Assembly: GCA_965204405.1 (NCBI GenBank) | Contig: CBDBEN010000002.1 | Span: 310,001-374,000, forward strand | Source: JANQPX01 sp965204405 | GTDB taxonomy: Bacteria; Pseudomonadota; Alphaproteobacteria; Geminicoccales; Geminicoccaceae | Length of the DNA stretch: 64,000 nucleotides | Direction of reading: 5' to 3' | Part shown: in pieces, positions 1-8,627 of the stretch | How positions within the stretch are numbered: position 1 is the first letter of the stretch | How the letters are laid out: every line of letters begins with the position of its first letter | Notes under the pieces: model-generated | What the model was told of the DNA's origin: nothing | Databases searched by the model: none | Seen by the model: only the letters and a program-made list of their open reading frames with translations | Program-made: the position numbers and the translations under genes

Positions 1-37
1 GACGTGCGGCGGTAACAATTGCCGATGCAGTTGCCAT
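1..37 (-). CDS. Possible 5' end of a gene running off the left edge
   Basis: On the minus strand an ATG at 37-35 opens a frame reading MATASAIVTAAR before the window ends. It lies 20 bases past the stop of the nitrilase-like gene in the same direction, so it could be the next gene of that operon. Only 12 codons are visible, no strong ribosome-binding site precedes it, and no family can be recognised. Confidence 0.25.
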   Translation of the reverse strand, partial: MATASAIVTAAR

Positions 38-40
38 GTC

Positions 41-58
41 AGATCACTCTTTTGATCT
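41..58. repeat. Short inverted repeat at the nitrilase stop
   Basis: AGATCA (41-46) and TGATCT (53-58) form a perfect 6-bp inverted repeat with a 6-base loop. It overlaps the last base of the upstream stop codon. It has no T-run and is too short to call a terminator; it may be chance. Confidence 0.25.
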
Positions 59-939
59 CATGAAGCGCTGGGATGCGAGGTCGACGGTTCGTCCTTGCTT
101 TCCTTGACGTTGATCAGGTCGACCTCGACCAGACGATCATGGGTGAGGGCGGGAATTTTTCGCCTTGCCGCATCGACCTGGCGGATATCTAGATCGGCGC
201 TCACAATGCCGGTCTCCTCGCCGCCATCTGCCAGCACCTCGCCCCAGGGGCCGACGATCAGGGAATGACCATAGCGAGCGAGTTTGCCGCCGGCATCGCC
301 GCATTGACAAGGGGCTACGACATAAGCGCCGGTTTCGATCGCTCTTGATCTTACCATGGTGTGCCAATGGGCTTTACCGGTCTTGCGCGTGAAGGCTGCG
401 GGAATGAAGATGATCTCGGCCCCGCCCTTCGCGAGCGTGCGGTACAGTTGCGGAAAGCGCAGGTCGTAGCAGATCGTAAGCCCGAGCCGGCCGAACGGCG
501 TGTCCACCAGGACGGCGCGGTCCCCGGCTTTGATGCTGGCACTTTCGCGATAGGACTCGCCGCCGTCCAGATCCACATCGAACAGATGGATCTTGTCGTA
601 ACGCGCCTGGATATCGCCTTTGTCGTCGATCAGGTAGGAGCGGTTGTTGATCAGGCCATCATCCCGCTTGACACCGAGGGAGCCGATCAGCAACCAGCAC
701 TCAGCTTGCCGGGCCATGTCGCGAAGGCCCGCAAGGCCAGGGTGCTGCTCCTCCGGCTCCGCACCCACCAGGAGGCGGCCGCGGCCCATCCCATAACAGG
801 CGGCGTATTCCGGGAGGCAGATCAACCGGGCACCATCGTCGGCAGCCTCACCGATCAGCGTTTGCAGGGCAGCGAGGTTTTTCTCGGTGTCGGCGCCCGC
901 ACAATGTTGAACGCAGCTAACCCTGAGCGCGTCGGCCAT
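58..939 (-). CDS. Carbon-nitrogen hydrolase (Nit2-like amidase)
   Basis: A 293-residue cytosolic amidase of the nitrilase superfamily, in the branch that hydrolyses deaminated glutathione or omega-amides (metabolite repair). The catalytic triad is visible: Glu44 in LPEYAA, Lys116 in YDKIHLF and Cys157 in TICYDLRFP, the last being the typical Nit1/Nit2 signature. The length fits single-domain family members. The ATG at 939 is chosen because GAGGAG lies 7 bases upstream; a GTG at 954 in the same frame would add five arginine-rich residues and would swallow that site. It is transcribed away from the exopolysaccharide operon. The precise substrate (deaminated glutathione or another amide) cannot be read from the sequence. 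Confidence 0.85.
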   Translation of the reverse strand: MADALRVSCVQHCAGADTEKNLAALQTLIGEAADDGARLICLPEYAACYGMGRGRLLVGAEPEEQHPGLAGLRDMARQAECWLLIGSLGVKRDDGLINNRSYLIDDKGDIQARYDKIHLFDVDLDGGESYRESASIKAGDRAVLVDTPFGRLGLTICYDLRFPQLYRTLAKGGAEIIFIPAAFTRKTGKAHWHTMVRSRAIETGAYVVAPCQCGDAGGKLARYGHSLIVGPWGEVLADGGEETGIVSADLDIRQVDAARRKIPALTHDRLVEVDLINVKESKDEPSTSHPSAS

Positions 940-1967
940 TCGTCGTCTCCTCACTAAAGATAGCCCGGCAACTCGTGCCCAAGCAAAGCCATCCTTCTAG
1001 ATCATGGCATATCGGTGCCATTGGGCAAGGGGTAGGGTAGGGGATCAACGGCCAAGAATGCCGGTTCAGCAGATGACGAAAGAGACATATGTGCTGAAGG
1101 GTTGCTGTCGGCAGGAATGAGGATCAACCTCCGATCAGTGTCCGCTGTTGCTATGTCCCTAATCGATCCCAATGGAAAACCAGATTGAGCAAAATCGATG
1201 GGCTTCCAAGGATTGCGCCAGCCTATCCCAGCGGGCGGCTGTTGCGGCTTTCGATGCCGGCATTCATGCAGAGGCCAGCCATGCTCGATTTTGGCAACCT
1301 TTGGTAGTAAAGGCTAAACCTGCGAAGAGCTGGATCCAGGCAGCACCCGGCTTCGCCGATCATGGAGGCGGCGATGTTTCCCTTGCCCGCAGCAGAAGCT
1401 TTCGGTCACCTGCCGGTCAGGAGGCCATGCTAAATCGCCAATCCTATGCAAGCACACCATAATTTGCTTCTCTGCGAGAAAGTCGCGGTATTTCCATACC
1501 TTATTCCAACCATGGCCATGCAGCATGATGAATCATCTTGTAGGAGAATGAATCGTATTTTTTTCTCACAAAAGACTAAAAACCTTCAGTAGATAGAATT
1601 TGCCACAAAATCATCTTGACGACTATTTTTTCTCCGAGTACTACCTATCATAGGTTGAGTAGCGGATTGGTCGGCTTATGCTTCCTGTGAGATAGGCGAT
1701 CGTCGCTAACCAGCGTTGGATGTCCAAGAAGTGTGGCTGCAGGTCTATTGTGTATAAGTCTTATGCGTATTGGACTGAAATGAGCTTTGAGACTACGGCA
1801 AGGTTCGATTGGCATTGATTTCACTATCGGAAAATTACGGCAGCTCGCTATCATCAAGCCGCTCTCATTTTTTCCTTCAATATTTCGGATTTTATTGGTT
1901 GTCCATAATCACTGTTTCGGCTTTTTCGAGCCCTTCACGCGCGCAAGGGACTATTTGTGGGCTCTAG
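940..1967. other. Long intergenic region (1.03 kb) without a supportable gene
   Basis: Several short frames exist (for example 1172-1462 plus and 1314-1526 minus), but none has a ribosome-binding site, a recognisable domain or coding-like character. The part from about 1540 to 1660 is clearly AT-richer than the surroundings. It holds TTGACG at 1616-1621, which with a 17-base spacer to a weak TACTAC at 1639-1644 could be a promoter for the exopolysaccharide operon. A perfect odd palindrome ACCTATCATAGGT (1643-1655) sits at the presumed start. If real, the operon would have a leader of about 310 bases. Confidence 0.4.
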
Positions 1968-2594
1968 ATGATGATCCAAAACCACTGGACCAAAAAAAGC
2001 GTCCTTGTCCTGTCAATGATCGCCGGCATCGTTGGCTGTCAGCAGTTGCCATCGCCGCCGAAGCTTACCGAAGAAGAAATTCTGAGTGCGCCTGAATATC
2101 TCATAGCGCCCCTCGACAGGGTGCAGATCTTTGTCTGGCGAGCGCCCGATCTTTCGGTAACGGTGCCCGTGCGCCCTGATGGGCGGATCACTTTGCCGTT
2201 GATCGAGGATCTGCAGGCGGCAGGCAAAACGCCGACGACCCTGGCACGCGATATCGAGGAGGCTATCCGGCCCTATGTCCAGGAGCCGAAGGCGTCGGTG
2301 GTCGTCGAAGGTTTCGCCAATCAGGCCGGGCAGATGATCAAGGTAATCGGTGAAGTCGCCCGTCCGGTGACCGTGCATTATCAGGTCCATATGAGCGTGC
2401 TCGATGTCATGGCCGAAGCCCAGGGGCTCAGCGAATACGCTGACGGCAATGGCGCAAAGCTCATCCGGAAAATCGACGGCAAGGAACAAACCTATCGGCT
2501 CCGGCTGAAGGATCTGCTGAACGACGGCGAAATGTCGGCCAACGCAAAAGTGCGTCCTGGCGACCTTATCGTTGTCCCCAAGAGTTTGCTTTGA
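1968..2594 (+). CDS. Exopolysaccharide export lipoprotein (Wza/EpsD-like)
   Basis: A 208-residue outer-membrane polysaccharide export protein. The N-terminus is a lipoprotein signal peptide ending in the lipobox IVGC, with Cys24 the predicted lipidated residue. Residues about 43-118 match the Poly_export/SLBB entry domain (APLDRVQIFVW, then VPVRPDGRITLPLI), followed by one SLBB-like beta-grasp (about 123-205) ending in the typical VRPGDLIVVP. At this length it resembles the short exporters of exosortase/EPS loci rather than full-length Wza. It starts an operon: the chain-length gene begins 21 bases after its stop. No good Shine-Dalgarno site precedes the ATG, so the exact start is uncertain. 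Confidence 0.88.
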   Translation: MMIQNHWTKKSVLVLSMIAGIVGCQQLPSPPKLTEEEILSAPEYLIAPLDRVQIFVWRAPDLSVTVPVRPDGRITLPLIEDLQAAGKTPTTLARDIEEAIRPYVQEPKASVVVEGFANQAGQMIKVIGEVARPVTVHYQVHMSVLDVMAEAQGLSEYADGNGAKLIRKIDGKEQTYRLRLKDLLNDGEMSANAKVRPGDLIVVPKSLL

Positions 2595-2615
2595 TGCATG
2601 AATGGCTGATGCTGC

Positions 2616-4211
2616 ATGATTGATTATCGCGAGCTCCTCCTTCCGCACCTCGCTGCTGTCAAACGCTATCGATGGCATGCCCTTTGTATTGCCTGGCTGG
2701 TTTGCCTTGCCGGCTGGCTGGTCTTGGCAACCTTGCCGGATCGTTATGTGTCAAAAGCGCGTATTTACATCGATACCGAAACGATTCTTGGGCCGCTCAT
2801 GAAGGGTTTGGCCGTGTCACCGGACTTTGGCCATCAGGTCGAGATGATGCGCCGGACCCTCCTGTCCGTGCCGAACATCGAAGAGCTGATCCGGATGACC
2901 GATCTTGATCATACGCTGCGCAGCGAGGTCGAACGGATCGAATTGATCGAGATGCTGTCCCGGTCAATCCGGCTGCGCACCCAGGGCGCAAGCCTGTTCG
3001 AAGTCAGCTATGAGCATGAGGATCCAAGATTGGCGCAGCGGATCGTGGATTCGATCCTGCAGATCTTCGTGGAGCAAAATCTCGGGCATTCGCAGCGGGA
3101 TGTCGAGGAAGCGCGTGAGTTTATCGACAAGCAGATCGTCGACTATGAAGAGAAGCTGCGTCAAGCCGAGCTGGCGGTGGCCAAATTTCAAAAAGAGCAT
3201 GCGGACGAACTCGGCGGCGTCGACCGAAGCCTAAGGGTTCTCGGCCAGCGCGAAGTCGAGCTTCGGCGTTTGAACACGGAGATCGAATCGGCGATTTGGC
3301 GCCGTGATCAGCTAAAGGCGGAGATCGCGTCGACGCCGGCCACTGTTGCAGCCTCGGCGGTTGCCGCCGAAGGCCGGCTGAGCAGCGCGCAGATCCGTTT
3401 GCAAAGCCTGGCGCAGGAGCTTGAATCCAGGTTGCTGGTCTACACCGAACGCCACCCTGAGGTCGTTGCTCTCCAATCGCTGATCGCTCAGACCAAAGAG
3501 CGCATCACCAAAGAGCAGGCAGGTGCTGTTGCCGGCGGTACGGGCACGCGCGTCGCCAATCCGCGCCATGGCGAGCTGGTGGATGAACTGAAGCGTGTCG
3601 AGGGAGCAATCCGGGATCTCGAACGCCGCCTTGAGCTTGCCGAGGAAGAGATCGAAGCTTTATCTAAAACCGTTGCCTCGGTCCCGGAGGTCGAAGCGGA
3701 TCTCACCAGGCTTACCCGTGATTACAGTGTGATGCTTGCTCAATATGAGCAACTAATCCAGCGGCGGGAAAGTGCCGATCTTGCCAAAGATCTGGATTCG
3801 GATATCAGCCGGATCGAATACCGCATCATCGACCCGCCCACCGTACCGCTGAAGCCCATCGGCCCCGCGAGGACGCTGTATATGGCGACCATTCTTCTCG
3901 TCGGCTTCGGCTGCGGGATCGTTTTTGCCGTCGCAAGGCAGTTGCTGAGCGGGAGCTTCCTTACCGTCGATCAGCTGAAGTCCACCTTCGATCTGCCTAT
4001 ACTCGGCGGTGTCGCCAAAGCGGAATTGCCGGATCAGCGCGGCGTGGCCATGGCAGGCTGGGCCGGGGTGGCGAGTGGTAGTCTGGCGCTGGTCGGGGTC
4101 TTTGCCGTACTGCTGTATCTGTCGGAGCTGGCGCCGGCATCGTTTGCCAGAGCATCGTTTGCGGGCAGCACCACCAGCTCGCCACTCCAATGGATCTGGG
4201 CCAAGCTCTGA
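2616..4211 (+). CDS. Polysaccharide chain-length determinant (Wzz/GNVR family)
   Basis: A 531-residue inner-membrane polysaccharide co-polymerase. A first membrane helix lies near residues 22-40. A periplasmic part with long coiled-coil segments (about 165-350, rich in E/K/R heptads such as EEKLRQAELAVAKFQ) follows. The GNVR-type region comes just before the second helix (about 417-440, TLYMATILLVGFGCGIVF). A third hydrophobic stretch (about 480-503) near the C-terminus is an addition over classical Wzz. It controls the length of the polymer made by the Wzx/Wzy route and works with the kinase encoded next; the two genes share a TGATG stop-start. The missing Wzy and priming transferase must lie elsewhere. 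Confidence 0.88.
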   Translation: MIDYRELLLPHLAAVKRYRWHALCIAWLVCLAGWLVLATLPDRYVSKARIYIDTETILGPLMKGLAVSPDFGHQVEMMRRTLLSVPNIEELIRMTDLDHTLRSEVERIELIEMLSRSIRLRTQGASLFEVSYEHEDPRLAQRIVDSILQIFVEQNLGHSQRDVEEAREFIDKQIVDYEEKLRQAELAVAKFQKEHADELGGVDRSLRVLGQREVELRRLNTEIESAIWRRDQLKAEIASTPATVAASAVAAEGRLSSAQIRLQSLAQELESRLLVYTERHPEVVALQSLIAQTKERITKEQAGAVAGGTGTRVANPRHGELVDELKRVEGAIRDLERRLELAEEEIEALSKTVASVPEVEADLTRLTRDYSVMLAQYEQLIQRRESADLAKDLDSDISRIEYRIIDPPTVPLKPIGPARTLYMATILLVGFGCGIVFAVARQLLSGSFLTVDQLKSTFDLPILGGVAKAELPDQRGVAMAGWAGVASGSLALVGVFAVLLYLSELAPASFARASFAGSTTSSPLQWIWAKL

Positions 4212-5086
4212 TGTTGTTCTCGAAAACGAAAACCAGGCAGCGCAATTCGGCCTATGTCCGCACGCCCTGGACCGATTTGACGGCCAAAGTCAAAGGCGAG
4301 CCCCTGCAACCGGATGATGGCGAGCTAATGCTGGACTATAACCGGCTGGCCAAGGCTGGATTCATCACGCCGGAGACGATCGAGCTTGATGTCGCGCGCG
4401 ATTTCAGCATGGTCAAGCGGCGTCTGTTTCGCCGCCTTTGCTTCTTTGGGCCCGAGCACGAGCAATCTGCCAACGGTGGCAAACGGCGTTGTCCGATCGT
4501 CCTTGTGACATCGGGCAACCCAGGCGAAGGCAAGACCTTCAGCTCGATCAACTTTGCACTCAGCCTCGCGATCGAAGAGCAGTTGAACGTGCTGCTGATC
4601 GACACCGATCTCGCAAAGCCGAGTGTGACCTCCGTGATCGGCTTTCCCTATCGAAAGCAGGGGCTTTACGATTGCTTGAAGAACCCCTCGCTGCCGCTGA
4701 AGGATGTCATTCTCCGGTTTGAACAGCTTCCGCTGTCCGTGATGCCTGCCGGCGAAGCGAAAACCGCACCATCCAGCCTGCTCGGTGGCAAGGCCATGAT
4801 CGATGTTCTGGCGCGCATCAAGGATATCAACGAGTATGATATGATGGTCCTGGATGGCCCGCCGCTTCTTGCGACCACCGAAGCGGCGGTTCTTGCGCCC
4901 CATGCCGATGAAATCGTGCTGGTGATCGGTGCCGGAGATGCAACCGGCACACAGCTCGACGCCTCCTTGGACCTCCTCGGCGTCTCGACTGAGAAGGTCA
5001 GCCTCCTGCTCAACAGAGCCGTTATCTCCGAGCGTCGTGCCGGCTATTACGGCTACGATTACGCAGCAGACCGGATTCCCGCCTAG
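4211..5086 (+). CDS. BY-kinase / CpsD-CapB tyrosine autokinase
   Basis: A 291-residue cytoplasmic bacterial tyrosine kinase that partners the Wzz protein encoded before it. Residues 101-109 carry the Walker A (SGNPGEGKT), 129-135 the Walker A' (LIDTDLA) and MMVLDGPP the Walker B. A tyrosine cluster near the C-terminus (RRAGYYGYDY) is the usual autophosphorylation site. The ATG at 4211 overlaps the preceding stop (TGATG), which favours translational coupling; an in-frame ATG at 4190 would overlap the upstream gene by 22 bases and is less likely. The kinase is separate from its membrane activator, as in Gram-positive CpsC/D and XrtA-type loci, instead of fused as in Wzc. Confidence 0.85.
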   Translation: MLFSKTKTRQRNSAYVRTPWTDLTAKVKGEPLQPDDGELMLDYNRLAKAGFITPETIELDVARDFSMVKRRLFRRLCFFGPEHEQSANGGKRRCPIVLVTSGNPGEGKTFSSINFALSLAIEEQLNVLLIDTDLAKPSVTSVIGFPYRKQGLYDCLKNPSLPLKDVILRFEQLPLSVMPAGEAKTAPSSLLGGKAMIDVLARIKDINEYDMMVLDGPPLLATTEAAVLAPHADEIVLVIGAGDATGTQLDASLDLLGVSTEKVSLLLNRAVISERRAGYYGYDYAADRIPA

Positions 5087-5215
5087 CGATTCGTGCCGGG
5101 CATGGGAAGCATTTGAAATCGAGACGCAAGAGCCGCGATTCCTGGAGCATTTGCCGATCAAACGGAACCAGCCTGCCGTTGGTAAGCTCCGAGCACATCG
5201 CCAAAAACCTCAGCC

Positions 5216-5917
5216 TCACCTGCTTCCACTGCTGGGCATGACGGTCCAGGGCGAAGAAGAAACGACAAAGTCCCGAGGCGGTAGATGCGCCCAGCGTGCT
5301 TCCTCGTTGACCGAATAGTAAGGCATGTACTGACGTACCTTCATTTGCGGCAGAACGGCTTGGAAGAGGTTGTCCAGGATGTAGATTTCTTCGTCGACAT
5401 GCACAGCCAGCACCGCGTGCGCGACCTCTCTCAGCGTGTCGCGGACGATGACGATGCGGAGTTGGTCGGCATCGAAGCCCATCTGGCGCAGGCTCACATA
5501 TTTCATGATGGCGTAGTCTTCACAATCGCCGGAATGCCGGAGAAAGGTGAGGGGGGACGACCAGAAATCCTGCTGTTGATGGTTCACGCTGTCGGTTCGG
5601 GGCTGCCATTGATTGACAAAGCGGTTAACGGCGCGGATCTGCACCATCGGTGCCTGTTCCGTCTGCGCGCTGATCATCGCCTGCCAAGCGAGAAGAGCTC
5701 TGGGCAGGCAAGGTCCCCGCCCCTCGGCGCAGGCCTGATAGGTCTCCTTTTCCTCCGCAATTTCAGCCAACACCCGGCGCCATTGCGGCAGAGCTTCCAG
5801 CGAATCGTTGCGATAGGCGGTGGTTTCGAACAGTGCGGGGAAATCCCGAGCGTTGCTTTTTGCCGGCATTGCAGCAGTCAAGACTGCAAGCACCAGAAAC
5901 AGGCCCCATTTGGTCAT
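5216..5917 (-). CDS. Periplasmic transglutaminase-like cysteine peptidase (BTLCP)
   Basis: A 233-residue protein with a cleavable signal peptide (residues 1 to about 23) and a bacterial transglutaminase-like cysteine peptidase domain. The triad is visible: Cys132 in SGDCEDYA, His167 in VAHAVLAV and Asp182 in YILDN. Members such as LapG cleave large surface adhesins and are controlled by cyclic-di-GMP through LapD. No adhesin or LapD is in the window, so an adhesin target is only inferred; its place beside an exopolysaccharide operon fits a role in biofilm or surface remodelling. It is convergent with the kinase gene. Confidence 0.82.
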   Translation of the reverse strand: MTKWGLFLVLAVLTAAMPAKSNARDFPALFETTAYRNDSLEALPQWRRVLAEIAEEKETYQACAEGRGPCLPRALLAWQAMISAQTEQAPMVQIRAVNRFVNQWQPRTDSVNHQQQDFWSSPLTFLRHSGDCEDYAIMKYVSLRQMGFDADQLRIVIVRDTLREVAHAVLAVHVDEEIYILDNLFQAVLPQMKVRQYMPYYSVNEEARWAHLPPRDFVVSSSPWTVMPSSGSR

Positions 5918-6251
5918 CGATTTCCGACTTTTCTTAAGGGAAGCATCAGGCGTTTTTTGGAAGACTACCCCTTAAAGCTTAAGAAAACCTTGAGGGTTGA
6001 GAGTTTATTATCCTGTTCCAGCCTTTGCAGGCCCGCAGCCTGAGGGAGCGGGCTGAAGGAGCTCTCGTAAGATCCAAAAACGCTTTAATTTCAGACAACC
6101 AAATGCGTTCTATCCGGTCAGCGATGAAAAGAGCAGGTTTTGGGGCAAAATCGATTGCCGGCGAGAAGCGCCCTCCCTTCGCTATTGGCCGATCGCTTGG
6201 ATCCTCTCGGGAAACCCGCCGCGGACCAATGCATGCAATGACGAACCGCGA
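5918..6251. promoter_or_regulatory. Upstream region of the BTLCP gene with nested CTTAAG repeats
   Basis: A 334-base region holding the start of the BTLCP gene and the end of the NicO gene; no further gene is supported. TTTTCTTAAG (5929-5938) and CTTAAGAAAA (5978-5987) are perfect 10-bp inverted copies 39 bases apart. Between them lies CCCCTTAAAG, a near copy of the same half-site. The array sits just upstream of the BTLCP start, where an operator would be expected. GCCCGC...GCGGGC near 6033-6056 could form a short hairpin but has no T-tract. Confidence 0.4.
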
Positions 6252-7205
6252 TCAAAGGAGAGGGTGACTGCTGATCGTCAGCGCTTCCTTGAGAAGCGTT
6301 GCGCCGAAGACCGTAATCAAGAGCCCGCCGACAAAGGCTGCTGCATGCAGCAGCCAGACCAGCCTCTGATCGGTCATGGAAAGGAGCTCGGCGAAGGTTA
6401 GCGCTGACTTTCTTGCGTAGACGGAGAGCGTGGCAAGAGCAGCGACCGCGAGCCCTGTACCGATCGACATTGCCGCCACGGCCGCGATTCCAGCCCAGAT
6501 CAACCCGGTGGCGAAGGCCAGGATCAGCACGATTATCGCGCCGCTGCACGGCCGAATGCCGACGGACAGTACGACGAGGACGATCTCACGGGTTGTCAGG
6601 GGCTTTTGGAGAGTGGCGGCGCTTGGGCCATGGCAATGGTGGCAATCGCCGTGGCCGGGTGCGTGGTCATGGGACGAGTGGCCGCGACGCATGAAATGGC
6701 GACCGCTTCGCCACATAAGAAACACGCCGATCATGCTGACGAGGCCGTAGCTCAAGACCTCGAGAGCAATGCCTGTTTCTTGCGAGCTGCGAAGTGACTT
6801 TTCGAGAACCGTGGCGGTCACGCCGACCACAACGATCGCTGTCACGCCTTGCATCAGCGACGACAGGAAGGAGAGCAGAAGGCCCTGGCCTAGGCGGCTC
6901 TCATGGGTGGCGAGATAGGTCGAGATGACCACCTTGCCATGGCCGGGCCCGATGGCGTGAAACAGACCGTAGAGAAAGCCGAGGCTGATCAGCGTCCAAT
7001 GCGCTGCCGGTCCGGCCTGCTCGATGGCCCGCATGGCCTCGGCAAGTTCCCGGTGAAGATCGCGCTGCATCTGGATCGCGAAGATGACCGTCTTCTGCCA
7101 GGCGGCGGGCAGGTCAACCAGCAGAACGAGTGCGGTCAACCCGGCAAGGGCGAGGAGGGTCAGAGCGACGGCCGTCGGACGCCTCCTCCTCATGCTGGCG
7201 AACAT
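6252..7205 (-). CDS. NicO-family nickel/cobalt transporter (RcnA-like)
   Basis: A 317-residue inner-membrane protein of the NicO/RcnA family. The metal motif HAIGPGHGKVVISTY lies near residues 83-97. A His-rich cytoplasmic loop (about 170-192, with HSSHDH and HGDCHHCHG) and the second family motif SVGIRPCSGA (about 214-223) follow. About six membrane segments are evident. Family members export or import Ni2+/Co2+. Together with the DUF1007 gene just upstream it forms a pair common in alphaproteobacteria; the two overlap as TGATG at 7203-7207. Direction of transport and metal specificity cannot be settled by sequence. Confidence 0.85.
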   Translation of the reverse strand: MFASMRRRRPTAVALTLLALAGLTALVLLVDLPAAWQKTVIFAIQMQRDLHRELAEAMRAIEQAGPAAHWTLISLGFLYGLFHAIGPGHGKVVISTYLATHESRLGQGLLLSFLSSLMQGVTAIVVVGVTATVLEKSLRSSQETGIALEVLSYGLVSMIGVFLMWRSGRHFMRRGHSSHDHAPGHGDCHHCHGPSAATLQKPLTTREIVLVVLSVGIRPCSGAIIVLILAFATGLIWAGIAAVAAMSIGTGLAVAALATLSVYARKSALTFAELLSMTDQRLVWLLHAAAFVGGLLITVFGATLLKEALTISSHPLL

Positions 7206-7837
7206 CAGGAGCAGCGCAGCATGACTGTCTCGGCAAACAGCTCGCCGAGCCCGTCACCAGACGATTCGTCCTTGTCCAGCGATGACGCCAGCGACACCTG
7301 CTCAAACGTTGGGTTGGGCTCAAGGATGTCACCGATACATCCATCGCCGCCGTCACCGTCGAAAGCGATGACGTCGCCTTCGATATGGACGATCTCGATG
7401 TAATAGGTCGGATCGTAGACGGCGAAGCTGACAACGTGTGACCTGGGATCGATGGGTTCGGCGATCGGTACCTCGAAGCGCATCCACATGCGGCCGTCAC
7501 GAAGACCCCCCTCGTAGCGCGACACTTCACCGAGCTCGACCGCAGCACCGTCTGCCTTCACCGAAGTGAAATAGTCGTACGCGGCGAGGTTCGAGAGGTT
7601 TTTTTTGGCGATCGACGTCCAGGCCTCCTTCGGGACCTCTTCGCCGATGTCCACCTCGTCGGCGATCGCCACCGTGTAGTAGTCATCGAAGATCCAGTCG
7701 AACTGCAGCGCCCGCACCCTGCCGGCATCGTCGAGCAGGACCTTGCTTCGAAGGTCAATCCAGGCATGAGGATGGGCCTGGACGGATGCGCTGCCTGATA
7801 GGAGGAGGGTTGCCAGGACCAGAAGTCTCAAGATCAT
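7205..7837 (-). CDS. DUF1007 periplasmic protein, NicO partner
   Basis: A 210-residue protein with a signal peptide (residues 1 to about 21, ending SVQAHPHAW). The start HPHAWIDLRSKVLLDDAGRVRALQ is the typical DUF1007 beginning, where the conserved HPH sits right after signal cleavage and could bind metal. DUF1007 proteins accompany NicO transporters and probably pass metal to or from them. The gene is first of a two-gene operon with the NicO transporter (shared TGATG) and is divergent from the ABC transporter genes, with 130 bases between them holding a dyad. Confidence 0.82.
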   Translation of the reverse strand: MILRLLVLATLLLSGSASVQAHPHAWIDLRSKVLLDDAGRVRALQFDWIFDDYYTVAIADEVDIGEEVPKEAWTSIAKKNLSNLAAYDYFTSVKADGAAVELGEVSRYEGGLRDGRMWMRFEVPIAEPIDPRSHVVSFAVYDPTYYIEIVHIEGDVIAFDGDGGDGCIGDILEPNPTFEQVSLASSLDKDESSGDGLGELFAETVMLRCS

Positions 7838-7901
7838 AGGCTGTTTCCCGCTCGATAGTGGGCGACTGGAAGTGGATGATCGCGGCTTGGTCTTCCGCCA
7901 A

Positions 7902-7941
7902 CATGCTTATTGGCCGTAACGTTGGCGTAGGATCAAGCATG
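7902..7941. promoter_or_regulatory. Dyad in the divergent metal-transport promoter region
   Basis: CATGCTT (7902-7908) and AAGCATG (7935-7941) are perfect 7-bp inverted copies; their centre nearly coincides with an inner AACGTT (7918-7923). The dyad is between two divergent metal-transport operons, which is where a shared metal-responsive repressor would bind. No Zur or NikR consensus is clearly matched, so the regulator is unknown. Confidence 0.35.
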
Positions 7942-7967
7942 CGCTCTTTTCATAGCCAAAGAACACC

Positions 7968-8627
7968 ATGATAGACAATCACCCACCTGTCCTGACGATC
8001 GACAATCTGGTGCAGCGCTTCGGCGAACGCACCGTGCTTCGCTTGCCGACATGGTCCGTGTCCCGCGGCCAGCACAGTCTTATCCTCGGTGCATCGGGCT
8101 CAGGCAAAAGTACGCTGCTGCACCTGATTGCCGGCCTGCTCGGGCCGAGTGAGGGGGACATCGAGGTCAACGGTCAGGCACTTTCCGACCTTACCAACCG
8201 AGAGCAGGACGCATTTCGGGGGCGGCATCTGGGGATCGTTCTGCAAAATATGCATCTGATACCGGCACTTAACCTTCGGGACAATCTCTCTCTTGCCCAA
8301 TCACTGGCCGGACGCGCGCCTGAGCCGAAACGTATCGAGCAGCTTCTCGACCATGTCGGGCTGTCTCCTCTCAAGATGCGAAAGCCCGACATGGTCAGTC
8401 ATGGCGAACGCCAAAGAGCGGCGATCGCGCGGGCGTTGGTCAACGATCCGATCCTGCTGCTGGCCGACGAACCGACGTCCGCTCTGGACGATGACAATGC
8501 GCGTAACGTCATCGACCTTTTGATGCTGCAGGCGACGAAATCCGGAGCGACGCTGATCGTCGCCACACATGATCAGCGCATTGCCGGGTGTTTCGACCAT
8601 CGGCTCACGTTGGAGGCGGCCGCATGA
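7968..8627 (+). CDS. ABC transporter ATPase (LolD/MacB type)
   Basis: A 219-residue ATPase with Walker A GASGSGKST (residues 41-49), Walker B ILLLADEPTSALD and the H-loop VATHDQR. The ABC signature is unusual: VSHGERQR replaces the normal LSGGQ-type sequence. Size and spacing match the LolD/MacB/FtsE group, which power membrane-extraction or mechanotransmission complexes more often than classical import. The permease gene overlaps its stop codon by four bases (ATGA at 8624-8627). Confidence 0.85.
   Translation: MIDNHPPVLTIDNLVQRFGERTVLRLPTWSVSRGQHSLILGASGSGKSTLLHLIAGLLGPSEGDIEVNGQALSDLTNREQDAFRGRHLGIVLQNMHLIPALNLRDNLSLAQSLAGRAPEPKRIEQLLDHVGLSPLKMRKPDMVSHGERQRAAIARALVNDPILLLADEPTSALDDDNARNVIDLLMLQATKSGATLIVATHDQRIAGCFDHRLTLEAAA

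Noticed and set aside
1172..1462. Candidate gene in the long gap after the nitrilase gene
   Set aside because: No ribosome-binding site, no domain, and overlapping frames on both strands of similar quality.
6033..6056. GC-rich hairpin as a rho-independent terminator
   Set aside because: Stem of only about six pairs and no following T-run.
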